Positions 52,564 through 63,445 of a stretch of DNA of 64,000 nt are shown here, one piece after another. A program made the translations under genes and the position numbers. The stretch covers positions 62,001-126,000 of the forward strand of contig JAMLIS010000002.1 in NCBI GenBank assembly GCA_023954015.1, in the 5' to 3' direction. The number at the start of each line of letters is the position of its first letter. Positions within the stretch are counted from its first letter, which is position 1. This DNA comes from Burkholderiaceae bacterium. GTDB lineage: Bacteria > Pseudomonadota > Gammaproteobacteria > Burkholderiales > Burkholderiaceae_E. The notes under the pieces were generated by a model that ran no database searches, was not told the DNA's origin, and saw nothing but the letters and a program-made list of their open reading frames with translations.

Positions 52564-53754
52564 TCAGGTCTTCGGCAGCGTGACGCCGGTCTGCCCCTGG
52601 TACTTTCCGCCGCGGTCGCGATACGACGTTTCACAGACCTCGTCGGACTCGAGGAAGACCACCTGCGCGCAACCCTCGTTCGCGTAGATCTTCGCCGGCA
52701 ACGGCGTGGTGTTCGAGAATTCGAGCGTGACGTGCCCTTCCCACTCCGGCTCGAGGGGAGTCACGTTCACGATGATTCCGCAATTGCGTACGAACACCCC
52801 CGCCTGCAGCCCGAAGTTGCCGGCTTCCGGCACGGTGAGGCAGTACACGTCGTGATCGCCCGGAAGCTCGCGGATCCGTGCGATCCGGTGGTTGCGTGTC
52901 GCCGTCATGCCGGCGAAAGCCGGAACGACGTCGCGAAGGCGGTGGACGTCGTGACCGCGCCGCGGCGCGTTCGGTGCTCGCCGGACCGCGCCCGCTGCAG
53001 GAGCCCGCATGCCGGTGCGAACGCTGCGTTCGCCGGTGAGATGGTGCGTAGGCACGACGCGGCCGTCCAGCGGCTGGTAGACCGTCTCGTAGCCGCGGGA
53101 CCGGTCGCGGTACAACGGCATGAGCGAATCGCCGGCGCGCAATTGCTGCGCGGCCACCATTTGCCCGTCGCGCATCATGAAATCGTGGTCGGGCGTGGCG
53201 CGAATCCGCTCGCCGTTGTCCAGTTCGACCTCGAGAAGCGCGTCGCGGCCGATCCAGCGCGGGGCATCGAGCAGCGCGACGATCAGCCGGCCATTCGGCC
53301 CGATGGCGTAGCCGCGGAACCTCTCGCCGGCGTCGCGACGCCGGGCCATCTCCTCCAGCGTGGGCGCCGTTCCGTCGACCAGCGCAACGCGCGTGTCGCC
53401 GCTGAAGCAACGCGCGTAGGTCGATTTCCCCATCGTGACGACGAGCACGTTGCGCGGAATGCGGAAGTACTCCACCGTGCGCGCCAGCGCGAACGAGTTC
53501 GGCGGGATGATGCACACGTCGCCGGTGAAATCGACGAAGGAGCTCGAGTCGAAGTTCTTCGGATCGACGATCGTCGAGTTGATGTTCGTGAAGATCTTGA
53601 ACTCGCGGGCAACGCGCACGTCGTAGCCGTAGCTCGACGTGCCGTAGCTGACAATCTTCTGGCCGTCGACGGTGCGCACCTGTCCGGCCTCGAAGGGCTC
53701 GATCATGCCTTCTGCCGCCCTCCGGCGGATCCAACGGTCGGACTTGACGCTCAT
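52564..53754 (-). CDS. dcd: dCTP deaminase interrupted by an in-frame intein
   Basis: The precursor has 396 residues and starts at [17 protein letters not shown]. Residues 1-115 and 325-396 join to a 187-residue dCTP deaminase (E. coli Dcd is 193). Active-site residues are S111 and R115 in GKSTYAR, and the catalytic Glu345 in HVTLEFSN (136 after joining). The N-extein includes [14 protein letters not shown], and the C-extein includes [16 protein letters not shown] and [17 protein letters not shown]. Residues 116-324 are a Hint-type intein placed between R115 and C325. The enzyme deaminates dCTP to dUTP for dTMP synthesis and acts as a trimer, so splicing is needed for activity. Longer in-frame upstream sequence to 53880 has no family content. 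Confidence 0.92.
   Translation of the reverse strand: MSVKSDRWIRRRAAEGMIEPFEAGQVRTVDGQKIVSYGTSSYGYDVRVAREFKIFTNINSTIVDPKNFDSSSFVDFTGDVCIIPPNSFALARTVEYFRIPRNVLVVTMGKSTYARCFSGDTRVALVDGTAPTLEEMARRRDAGERFRGYAIGPNGRLIVALLDAPRWIGRDALLEVELDNGERIRATPDHDFMMRDGQMVAAQQLRAGDSLMPLYRDRSRGYETVYQPLDGRVVPTHHLTGERSVRTGMRAPAAGAVRRAPNAPRRGHDVHRLRDVVPAFAGMTATRNHRIARIRELPGDHDVYCLTVPEAGNFGLQAGVFVRNCGIIVNVTPLEPEWEGHVTLEFSNTTPLPAKIYANEGCAQVVFLESDEVCETSYRDRGGKYQGQTGVTLPKT
52783..53409 (-). other. Mini-intein (Hint domain) in dcd
   Basis: The element is 209 codons, beginning at Cys116 (TGC, 53407-53409) and ending at Asn324 (AAT, 52783-52785), followed by Cys325 as the +1 nucleophile. Block A is [13 protein letters not shown]. 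Block B is [21 protein letters not shown] with the TxxH motif. [20 protein letters not shown] and RVVPTHHL are common intein strands. Block F/G is [13 protein letters not shown] then GVFVRN. The block F His is Gly and the penultimate His is Arg. No LAGLIDADG or HNH endonuclease motif is visible; the roughly 50-residue linker around 245-290 is low in conservation and includes a REP-like palindrome. Splicing competence is inferred from intact Cys1, block B His, terminal Asn and +1 Cys. Confidence 0.88.
52904..52923. repeat. REP-like palindrome inside the intein linker
   Basis: GTCATGCCGGCGAAAGCCGG contains the hairpin CCGGC-GAAA-GCCGG (52910-52923). It resembles the widespread proteobacterial dispersed palindrome that, in one frame, translates as VPAFAGMT, and the intein reads [10 protein letters not shown] here. 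It lies where larger inteins carry an endonuclease domain. Confidence 0.55.
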
Positions 53755-54050
53755 GTTTTGCTTCGAAGGCTTCGCTTGTTGCGGGACGACGGCGGGGGGA
53801 CCAGCACCGCGAGCACCGGTCGCCCCGGCGTGCGGGCACCGCGCGGATTCCCCGACGCGGATTCTAGTGCAGTGTTTCATGCGGGCAATGGCCGCAGCGT
53901 TTCAGGCGAGCTATGGCCGGGGACGCGCCGATTGGTGCATGATGCCGGTCACACGCGCCGGAAGGCGGCGCGCGACGAACCTGCCCGGAGAAGCAGGTCC
54001 CGACTGACCCGATCCCGCCGCGCGGCGGACGATCCTTTCGAGGAGGCTCC

Positions 54051-54515
54051 ATGGAACAGACCGTGACGATGACGGTGAACGGCAAGCCCGTTTCCGCCCG
54101 AATCGATCGCCGAATGCTGCTCGTCCAGTTCATCCGCGAGCAGTTGCAGCTCACCGGAACGCACGTCGGCTGCGACACGGCGCAGTGCGGCGCGTGCACC
54201 GTCCATCTGGACGGGCGTGCGATCAAGTCGTGCTCGATCCTCGCGGTGCAGGCCGAGGGCGCCTCGATCACGACGATCGAGGGACTGGCCAACGGCGAAC
54301 TGCACCCGATGCAGAAGGCCTTCAACGAGTGCCACGCATTGCAGTGCGGCTTCTGCACGCCCGGCATGGTCATGTCGGCCGTGCAGCTGCTGAAGGACAA
54401 CCCCACCCCCACCGAAGCCGAGATCCGCGAGGGACTCGAGGGCAACCTGTGCCGCTGCACCGGATACCAGAACATCGTGCGTGCGATCGAGCAGGTCGCC
54501 GCCGGCGGCAACTGA
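54051..54515 (+). CDS. coxS: Molybdenum hydroxylase small subunit, 2 x [2Fe-2S] (CoxS type)
   Basis: The protein has 154 residues, starting after AGGAGG. The plant-type ferredoxin cluster has Cys at 41, 46, 49 and 61 ([17 protein letters not shown]). The second cluster, in the helical domain, has Cys at 99, 102, 134 and 136 ([20 protein letters not shown]). It relays electrons from the molybdenum site to FAD in the medium subunit. First gene of a seven-gene operon. The 296-bp gap to dcd holds no gene and should contain the divergent promoters of both. Confidence 0.95.
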   Translation: MEQTVTMTVNGKPVSARIDRRMLLVQFIREQLQLTGTHVGCDTAQCGACTVHLDGRAIKSCSILAVQAEGASITTIEGLANGELHPMQKAFNECHALQCGFCTPGMVMSAVQLLKDNPTPTEAEIREGLEGNLCRCTGYQNIVRAIEQVAAGGN

Positions 54516-54529
54516 CTGCGGAGGACGAC

Positions 54530-56896
<2,367 letters not shown>

Positions 56897-56909
56897 GGAG
56901 GAGACGAAC

Positions 56910-57704
56910 ATGTACGGATTCGAATACCAGCGTCCTTCCAGCGTGGCCGACGCAGTGCGCACGAGCAGCGCCGATGCACGCTACCTGGCAGGCGGGCAAA
57001 GCCTCGTGCAGTCGATGAAGCTGCGACTCGCGTCCGCGAGCACGCTCGTCGACCTGGCGTCGATCGCCGGATTGCGCGGCATCTCGCGCGACGGCTCGGC
57101 AGTGAAGATCGGCGCGATGACGCGGCACTCGGAAGTGGCCCGCTCGCCCGAGGTGCGCAGCGCGATCCCGGCGCTCGCCGAACTGGCCGAGAGCATCGGC
57201 GATCCGATGGTGCGCAACCAGGGAACGATCGGCGGCTCGCTGGCCAACGCCGACCCGGCAGCCGACTACCCGGCTGCCACGCTCGGATTGGGCGCGACCA
57301 TCGAAACCGATCGGCGCTCGATCGCCGCCGACGATTTCTTCGTCGACCTGTTCACCACCGCGCTCCAGGCGGGAGAGCTGATCGTCGCGGTGCGCTTCCC
57401 CATGGCGAAGCGCGCGGCCTACGTGAAGCTGCGCCAGCCCGCGTCACGCTTCGCGCTGGTCGGCGTCTTCGTCAGCCAGGGCGACCAGGGCGTGCGCGTC
57501 GCCGTGACCGGCGCGCGCTCGTACGCCTTCCGGGTGCGCGAAATGGAGCAGGCGCTCGAGCGGGAGTTTTCGCCGGAATCGATCAGCGGCGTGAAGGTCG
57601 ACCCGGCAGGCTGCAACAGCGACCTGCACGGCTCGGCCGAGTATCGCGCGGCAATGATCGGCGTGCTCGCGCAGCGCGCGGTCGCGAAGGCGCGCGAACA
57701 GTAG
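56910..57704 (+). CDS. coxM: Molybdenum hydroxylase FAD-binding medium subunit (CoxM type)
   Basis: The protein has 264 residues, starting after GGAGGAG. The FAD site has ARYLAGGQSLVQSMKLR and the family's TIGGSLANADPAADYPA. The C-terminal CO-dehydrogenase flavoprotein domain follows. It accepts electrons from the CoxS clusters and passes them to the respiratory chain or oxygen. Length is slightly below the usual 280-290 but no domain is missing. Confidence 0.93.
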   Translation: MYGFEYQRPSSVADAVRTSSADARYLAGGQSLVQSMKLRLASASTLVDLASIAGLRGISRDGSAVKIGAMTRHSEVARSPEVRSAIPALAELAESIGDPMVRNQGTIGGSLANADPAADYPAATLGLGATIETDRRSIAADDFFVDLFTTALQAGELIVAVRFPMAKRAAYVKLRQPASRFALVGVFVSQGDQGVRVAVTGARSYAFRVREMEQALEREFSPESISGVKVDPAGCNSDLHGSAEYRAAMIGVLAQRAVAKAREQ

Positions 57705-57713
57705 GCGAGGCAG

Positions 57714-58634
57714 ATGGCGCTTCCTGCGGACGTCGACGACACCCTGAAGCTGCTGGCCGGCGAGGACTACCTCGCCGGCCGCTCGCTGGCCACCGCCGTA
57801 TTCCTCGCGCTCCGGCTCGGCCGCCCGCTGCTGCTCGAGGGCGAAGCGGGCGTGGGCAAGACCGAGCTCGCCAAAGTGCTCGCACGCGCATTGCAGGCTC
57901 CGCTGATCCGCCTGCAATGCTACGAGGGGCTCGACATCGCGTCGGCCGCCTACGAGTGGAACATCGCGCGCCAGATGCTCGAGATCCGCATCGCCGAGGC
58001 CGGCCACGAAGCGAACCGCGAGCGGCTGCTGCGCGACCTGTACTCGCGCGACATGCTGATCGAGCGCCCGCTGCTGCAGGCGCTCACGCAACCCGAGTCA
58101 CCGGTGCTGCTGATCGACGAGCTGGACCGCGCCGACGAACCCTTCGAGGCCTTCCTGCTGGAAGTGCTGGCCGAATCGCAGTTGTCGGTGCCGGAATTCG
58201 GGACGATCCGCGCCGAGCATCCGCCGATCGTCGTCATCACGTCGAATCGTACGCGCGAGATCCACGATGCGCTGAAGCGCCGCTGCCTCTATGCCTGGGT
58301 CGACTACCCCGACGCGGCACGCGAACTGGACATCATCCGGCGCAAGGCGGGCGCCGCCGGCGAGCGGCTGGCGCAGCAGGTGGTCGGCTTCGTGCAACGC
58401 GCACGGACACTCGACCTCTTCAAGGCGCCGGGAGTCGCCGAGACGATCGACTGGGCCAACGCACTGGTCGCCCTCGACACGCTGTCGCTCGACCCGCAGT
58501 CGGTGTCGGATACGCTGGGCGTGCTGCTGAAGTACCAGGACGACATCGCGCGCATCGACGAGGGCGCCGGCTCGGCCATTCTCGAGGAGCTGCGCGCGGA
58601 GGGAATCCTCGAGCGCCGTCCGGCCCCGGCCTGA
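57714..58634 (+). CDS. coxD: MoxR-family AAA ATPase (CoxD type)
   Basis: The protein has 306 residues. Walker A GEAGVGKT is at 43-50, Walker B VLLIDELDRAD near 130, with sensor ITSNRTREIHDALKRRC. CoxD-type MoxR ATPases help mature the molybdenum-copper active site, in partnership with the VWA protein CoxE encoded 3 bp downstream. That form II operons keep this gene suggests a general maturation function, as no Cu-ligating Cys is present in the large subunit here. Confidence 0.9.
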   Translation: MALPADVDDTLKLLAGEDYLAGRSLATAVFLALRLGRPLLLEGEAGVGKTELAKVLARALQAPLIRLQCYEGLDIASAAYEWNIARQMLEIRIAEAGHEANRERLLRDLYSRDMLIERPLLQALTQPESPVLLIDELDRADEPFEAFLLEVLAESQLSVPEFGTIRAEHPPIVVITSNRTREIHDALKRRCLYAWVDYPDAARELDIIRRKAGAAGERLAQQVVGFVQRARTLDLFKAPGVAETIDWANALVALDTLSLDPQSVSDTLGVLLKYQDDIARIDEGAGSAILEELRAEGILERRPAPA

Positions 58635-58637
58635 GCG

Positions 58638-59855
58638 ATGGCCGGGCGCATCGCCGAGAACATCGCGCACTTCGCGCGCGTGCTGCGGGCGGCAGGCCTT
58701 CCGGTCGGCTCCGACCGGGTGCTTGCCGGCATCGCGGCCGTCGAGCTGGTCGGGCTCGATCGGCGTGCCGACGTGCATGCGGCGCTTTCCTCGGTGATGA
58801 TCGACCGGCACGAACAGCAGCCGGTTTTCGACGCCGTCTTCGCCGCGTTCTGGCGCGACCCGAAGCTGCTCGAGCGGCTGATGTACCTGATGCTGCCGCG
58901 CATCGAAGGGCGCGCCGACGCCCCGCCACCACCGCAACGGCCGCGACGCGTCGAGGAGGCGCTGTCGCCCCCGACTCCGCCTCGCATGCCGCCGGCACCT
59001 CGCGAGGCCGACGAGCATCGGATCGATGCGATTCTCGGTTTCTCCGAGCGCGAGCGCCTGCAACACGCCGACTTCGAGAGCATGTCGGCACAGGAGTTCG
59101 CGCTTGCGCGCCGACTGGCCGAAAGCCTGCCGCTTCCGGTGCGCGCGCTGCGCACGCGCCGCCTCGGCCCGTCGCAGCGCGGACGCATCGACCTGCGCCG
59201 CGCGCTGCGCCGGCTTTCGCGTGCGCCCGACACGATCGAGCTGCCCCGCTCGTCGCCTCGGCTGCGCACGCCGCCGCTCGTCGTGCTGATCGACATCTCG
59301 GGGTCGATGGACCGCTACGCGCGAGCGTTCCTGCACTACGCATACGGGCTGACGCAGCACCATCGTCGCGTGCACACGCTGGTGTTCGGCACGCGGCTCA
59401 CCGACATCACGCGCTGCCTGCGCCACCGCGACCCGGACGTCGCGATCGAGAGTGCCGACGCGCTGGTGCAGGACTGGAAAGGCGGCACGCGCATCGCGTC
59501 GAACCTGGCACTGTTCAACCGGCGCTGGGCGAGGCGGCTTCTGACCGGGAATGCGGCGCTGCTGCTCGTCACCGACGGGCTCGACCGCGACGAACACGGT
59601 TCGCTCTCCGCGGAAGCGGCGCGGCTGTCGCGCTACGCGCAGCAACTGGTCTGGCTGAACCCGCTGCTGCGCTACGAGGGCTTCGAGCCCCGCGCAAGCG
59701 GCGTGCGTGCGCTGCTGCCGCACGTCGACCGCATGCTCCCCGTGCACAATCTGTCGAGCCTGGCCGAGCTGGCGCAGGCGTTGCGAACGCCGGATCGAAC
59801 GCACCACGCGAGCGCTCGACCGATACCGCGAACACCCCCGGAGTACGCGACATGA
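58638..59855 (+). CDS. coxE: VWA-domain protein (CoxE type)
   Basis: The protein has 405 residues. The metal-ion-dependent adhesion site D-I-S-G-S begins at D219 in LVVLIDISGSMDRYA. The N-terminal half is Arg- and Pro-rich, with a proline-rich linker PTPPRMPPAPREAD. GTRIASNLALFNRRW and LLLVTDGLDRDE complete the VWA fold. It acts with the MoxR ATPase in cofactor maturation. It overlaps the next gene by ATGA. Confidence 0.9.
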   Translation: MAGRIAENIAHFARVLRAAGLPVGSDRVLAGIAAVELVGLDRRADVHAALSSVMIDRHEQQPVFDAVFAAFWRDPKLLERLMYLMLPRIEGRADAPPPPQRPRRVEEALSPPTPPRMPPAPREADEHRIDAILGFSERERLQHADFESMSAQEFALARRLAESLPLPVRALRTRRLGPSQRGRIDLRRALRRLSRAPDTIELPRSSPRLRTPPLVVLIDISGSMDRYARAFLHYAYGLTQHHRRVHTLVFGTRLTDITRCLRHRDPDVAIESADALVQDWKGGTRIASNLALFNRRWARRLLTGNAALLLVTDGLDRDEHGSLSAEAARLSRYAQQLVWLNPLLRYEGFEPRASGVRALLPHVDRMLPVHNLSSLAELAQALRTPDRTHHASARPIPRTPPEYAT

Positions 59856-60505
59856 ACCTGCAGGGCGAACGACTGATTCCGGCTACACCGGAAGCGACGT
59901 GGGCGGCGCTGAACGATCCGGAAACGCTCGCCGCGTGCATCGCCGGCTGCGAGTCGCTCGAGCGAGTCGCCGACGACGAGTACCTCGCGACCATCGCGAT
60001 GCGCATCGGACCGGTCAATGCGCGCTTCAAGGGACGGCTGAAGCTGCAGAACGTGGTTGCCCCGTCGTCGTACACGCTCGCCTTCGATGGACAGGGGGGC
60101 GCCGCCGGCTTCGGCAAGGGGTCGGCCAACGTACGGTTGTCGCCGGATCCCGAAGGCACGCGTCTGGGCTACGACGCGAAGGCGCAGATCGGAGGCAAGC
60201 TGGCACAAGTGGGATCACGCCTGATCGACGGCGCTGCTGCGAAAATAGCGGACGACTTCTTCACGGCTTTCGCGGCACGGCTGAGCGCCACGACGCGCGC
60301 CGTCGACGAGACGATCGTCGGTGAACCCGGTGCTCCCGTGTCCGTGGGCCGCGAGGAAGCGGGAATCGGCGGCGCGCCAGCCGGCGACGCGCGGCGCAGC
60401 ACGCCGCCCGCGGGCGCCGCGCCCACCGGATCGTCGTTGCGCTGGCTCGCCTGGATCGTCGCGATCGCCGTCGTCGCGGCGCTGATCGCGTACTGGCGGC
60501 GCTGA
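59852..60505 (+). CDS. coxG: CoxG-type SRPBCC protein with C-terminal membrane anchor
   Basis: The protein has 217 residues. The START/SRPBCC domain (MNLQGERLIPATPEATWAAL, DPETLAACIAGCESL, SSYTLAFDGQGGAAGF, AKAQIGGKLAQVGSRLIDG) is followed by a low-complexity linker of about 40 residues and a single hydrophobic C-terminal helix WLAWIVAIAVVAALIAYW. CoxG is described as tethering CO dehydrogenase to the membrane for electron transfer. The same role is plausible for this enzyme. Confidence 0.9.
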   Translation: MNLQGERLIPATPEATWAALNDPETLAACIAGCESLERVADDEYLATIAMRIGPVNARFKGRLKLQNVVAPSSYTLAFDGQGGAAGFGKGSANVRLSPDPEGTRLGYDAKAQIGGKLAQVGSRLIDGAAAKIADDFFTAFAARLSATTRAVDETIVGEPGAPVSVGREEAGIGGAPAGDARRSTPPAGAAPTGSSLRWLAWIVAIAVVAALIAYWRR

Positions 60506-60543
60506 GCGCACGCGGGCAAAGGCCCTGCTTCGGGAGGAACCGG

Positions 60544-61536
60544 ATGGACAGTATCGACCGCGAAGTGCTCGAGCACGCGCGCGACTGGTTCGCCGAAGGC
60601 CGCAAGGTCTGGCTGATCACGGTTGTCGAGACCTGGGGTTCGGCACCGCGGCCGGTCGGCGCGCTGCTCGCATTGCGCGACGACGGACTGGTCGTGGGCT
60701 CGGTCTCCGGCGGCTGCGTCGAAGACGACCTCATCGAGCGAGTTCGCACCGGAGAGCGCGTGGGCAAGCCGTCGATGATCCTCTACGGCGTCGACAAGGA
60801 AGAAGCGGCGCGCTTCGGCCTGCCCTGCGGCGGAACGCTTCGACTGCTGCAGGAGCCGCTGACGGACGCACGCTGGATCGACGAAGTCCTCGGGCGAACG
60901 GCGCGACACGAACTCGTCGCGCGCACGCTGGACCTGCAGACGGGCGACGCGAAGCTCGAAGCGGCACAGCTCGGCGACGGCTTCTCGTTCGACGGCGACA
61001 CCGCGCGCGCCGTGTTCGGCCCGCGCTACCGCATGCTGATGATCGGCGCCGGGCAGCTCTCGCGCGTGCTCGCCGAGATGGCGAAGGCGCTCGACTTCCA
61101 GGTGTTCGTCTGCGACCCGCGAGAGGAGTACTACAGCACGCTCGAGCTGCCGCAGGTCACGTTGCTGCCCGGCATGCCCGACGACGTCGTCGTCGAGTTC
61201 AAGCCCGACGCGAACACCGCGATCGTCGCGTTGACGCACGACCCGAAACTCGACGACCTCGCGCTGCTCGAGGCGTTGAAGTCGCCGGCTTTCTACATCG
61301 GCGCGCTCGGCTCGCGCAGCAACACCGCGCGTCGGCGCGAGCGGCTGGCGATGTTCGACCTGAACGCCGACGAGATCGCCCGCCTGCACGGACCGATCGG
61401 TCTGCACATCGGAAGCCGCACGCCGGCGGAGATCGCGGTGGCGATCCTCGCCGAGATCGTCTCGGTGAAGAACGGCGTGGCGCCGACGCAGAAGAAGGAG
61501 CCGCAGGCGGACCCCGCCTGCGCCGTCAGCGACTGA
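60544..61536 (+). CDS. XdhC/CoxI-family molybdenum cofactor maturation protein
   Basis: The protein has 330 residues, after GGGAGGA. The N-terminal XdhC domain has ETWGSAPRPVGALLAL and GSVSGGCVEDDLIERV, and the C-terminal Rossmann domain has RMLMIGAGQLSRVLAEMAK and IGALGSRSNTARRRERL. Such proteins bind sulfurated Moco and insert it into the apo-hydroxylase. It is the last gene of the cox-like operon and is convergent with the ABC importer. The Cys in SGGCVED is a candidate for cofactor binding. Confidence 0.9.
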   Translation: MDSIDREVLEHARDWFAEGRKVWLITVVETWGSAPRPVGALLALRDDGLVVGSVSGGCVEDDLIERVRTGERVGKPSMILYGVDKEEAARFGLPCGGTLRLLQEPLTDARWIDEVLGRTARHELVARTLDLQTGDAKLEAAQLGDGFSFDGDTARAVFGPRYRMLMIGAGQLSRVLAEMAKALDFQVFVCDPREEYYSTLELPQVTLLPGMPDDVVVEFKPDANTAIVALTHDPKLDDLALLEALKSPAFYIGALGSRSNTARRRERLAMFDLNADEIARLHGPIGLHIGSRTPAEIAVAILAEIVSVKNGVAPTQKKEPQADPACAVSD

Positions 61537-61549
61537 ACAAGCCGTGAAC

Positions 61550-61583
61550 GAATCCGACATGCCCGCTCGGGCACGCCCGATTC
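61550..61583. terminator. Possible stem-loop at the convergent ends of the xdhC-type and ABC genes
   Basis: GAATC at 61550-61554 pairs with GATTC at 61579-61583 and encloses a GCCCG-CT-CGGGC hairpin. It lies between the two convergent stop codons and could terminate both. The structure is interrupted and lacks a T-run. Confidence 0.3.
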
Positions 61584-62406
61584 ATTCGCAGCTGCCGGCC
61601 CGCGACACCGCGGCGAACGGCGCCGCGCGCGCCACCGGCGCCAGCGCGAGCACGAGGCGCCCGTCGCGCGTACGCGCGCCGTCGACCGGCACACCATACA
61701 CGCGCGAGAGCGTCGCCGGTTCGACGAGCTCTTCGACCGCGCCGAAGGCCACCGCCCCGGCAGGCAGGTAGACCAGCGCGCGCGTTCCGGCGCGCAACGC
61801 GTGGTTCGGATCGTGCGTCGAGTAGACGATGCCCAGCCCGTCGCCGGCGAGCGACGCGAGCACGTCGAGCACGCGCCCCTGGTTGCCAAAATCGAGGCTC
61901 GTCGTCGGCTCGTCGAGCATCAGCGTCGACGCTTCCTGCGCCAGCGCGCGAGCCACCGCGGCGAGCTGGCGCTCGCCGCCGGACATCCGCGACAGCGCAC
62001 GCGAGCGCAGGCGCTCCAGGCCGAGCCGCTCGATGGCACGCGCCACCGCGGTGCGGTCGGCGCGGCCCGGCGACGCACCCACGGGCAGCCGACCCAGCCG
62101 ACCGAGCATCACGTACTGTTCGACGGTGAACTCGAAGGCCGCACCCGGGGTCTGCGGGACCCAGGCGACGCACCCGGACAGCTCGCGCCGCGAGTAGTGC
62201 GCCAGCAGCCGGCCCGACCATCGCACGTCGCCGGCGATCGGCGGCACGATGCCGAGCAGCGTGCGAAACAGCGTGCTCTTGCCCGATCCGTTCGGACCGA
62301 GCACGACGACGATCTCCCCACTGTGCAGCACGAGCTCGATCGGCGCAGTGAGCGCGCGCCGCTGGTATCCGAAGGTCAGCGCACGGGTGCGCAGCAATTC
62401 AGCCAT
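61582..62406 (-). CDS. ABC transporter ATP-binding protein, FecE/BtuD type
   Basis: The protein has 274 residues. Walker A is GPNGSGKST, signature LSRMSGGERQLAAVARAL, Walker B TLMLDEPTTSLDFG and the switch His in VYSTHDPNHAL. A C-terminal extension of about 50 residues (VYGVPVDGARTRDGRLVLAL) is typical of metal, siderophore and cobalamin importers. Its start overlaps the end of the permease gene by 8 bp. It energises the FecCD-type permease upstream. Confidence 0.92.
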   Translation of the reverse strand: MAELLRTRALTFGYQRRALTAPIELVLHSGEIVVVLGPNGSGKSTLFRTLLGIVPPIAGDVRWSGRLLAHYSRRELSGCVAWVPQTPGAAFEFTVEQYVMLGRLGRLPVGASPGRADRTAVARAIERLGLERLRSRALSRMSGGERQLAAVARALAQEASTLMLDEPTTSLDFGNQGRVLDVLASLAGDGLGIVYSTHDPNHALRAGTRALVYLPAGAVAFGAVEELVEPATLSRVYGVPVDGARTRDGRLVLALAPVARAAPFAAVSRAGSCE

Positions 62407-63445
62407 CGCGGGCGCGCGCGAACATCAGCGCGAACAGCACCGGCGCGCCGACCAGCGCGGTGAGCACACCGGGCGGGACCTCGGAAGACCCCAGGCTGCG
62501 GCCGATCGTGTCGATCACCAGCATCAGCCAGGCGCCGAGCAGCATCGACACCGGCAGCACGCGCGCGAACGACGCGCCGACGAGCAGGCGCGCGGCGTGC
62601 GGCACGACCAGGCCGATCCAGCCGATGACGCCGGCCGCCGCCACCGTCGCGCTCGTCGCCAGCGTCGCGCCGGCCACCAGCGCCGCGCGCAGCACGGGCA
62701 ACCGCACACCCAGAGCGTGGACCTCGTCGTCGGACAGCGCGAGCGTATCGGCGCGCCAGCGCATCAGGACGAGCGGCACGATGCCGACGAACCCGAACCC
62801 GGCGAGCAGCGCGAGATCGCGTCCGGTGATCGAAGCGAAGCTGCCGAGCAGCCAGAACGTGATCGCGGGCAGTTGCGTGTACGGGTCGGCCAGCGTCTTC
62901 ACCAGCGCGATCAGCGCACCGAGCACGCTGCCGATCGCGATGCCGGCGAGCACCAGGCTCAGCGTGCGGTCGTGCATCGGGAGCATCGTGCCCACCGACC
63001 AGACGATCGAGACCGCGACGAGCCCGCCCAGGAACGCGGCACCCTGGATCTCGACCACCGTCCAGCCGAGGAAGATCCCGGCCACCGCACCGAGCGCGGC
63101 GCCCGCCGAGACGCCGAGCAGGTCGGGGGCGGCCAGCGGATTGCGAAAGACCGACTGCAGCGCAACGCCCGAAGCCGCGAGCGCCGCCCCGACCGTCATC
63201 GACGCGAGAATGCGCGGCCCGCGAACCTGCCACAGCACGGTCTCGGCAAGCGGCGCGGAGGCGGCGTCGCCGGTCGGCGAACGACCGGCGAGGATGCGCA
63301 GCACTTCGAAAAGCGAAAGCTCGAAGCGGCCGCTGCCCAGCGCGTAGAGCATCGTCGCGGCCAGTGCGCCCGCGAGCAGCACGAGCACCCAGACCCAGCC
63401 GAGGCGCGGTGCGCGGCGCGGCGACGCCGAAGCGGTTGCAATCAT
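62399..63445 (-). CDS. FecCD-family ABC importer permease
   Basis: The protein has 348 residues, about ten membrane helices. The start MIATASASPRRAPRLG overlaps the stop of the binding-protein gene. Family motifs: RGPRILASMTVGAALAASG, LQSVFRNPLAAPDLLGVSAG, FWLLGSFASITGRDLALL and GFIGWIGLVVPHAARLLVG-like GWIGLVVPHAARLLVGAS. This type II importer family carries ferric siderophores, haem, cobalamin, and in MolBC also molybdate or tungstate. The substrate is not read from the permease. Confidence 0.93.
   Translation of the reverse strand: MIATASASPRRAPRLGWVWVLVLLAGALAATMLYALGSGRFELSLFEVLRILAGRSPTGDAASAPLAETVLWQVRGPRILASMTVGAALAASGVALQSVFRNPLAAPDLLGVSAGAALGAVAGIFLGWTVVEIQGAAFLGGLVAVSIVWSVGTMLPMHDRTLSLVLAGIAIGSVLGALIALVKTLADPYTQLPAITFWLLGSFASITGRDLALLAGFGFVGIVPLVLMRWRADTLALSDDEVHALGVRLPVLRAALVAGATLATSATVAAAGVIGWIGLVVPHAARLLVGASFARVLPVSMLLGAWLMLVIDTIGRSLGSSEVPPGVLTALVGAPVLFALMFARARDG

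Noticed and set aside
53755..53880. Upstream in-frame extension of dcd by 42 residues
   Set aside because: Dcd homologues begin at [10 protein letters not shown]. The extension is Pro/Ala/Arg-rich and unlike the family.
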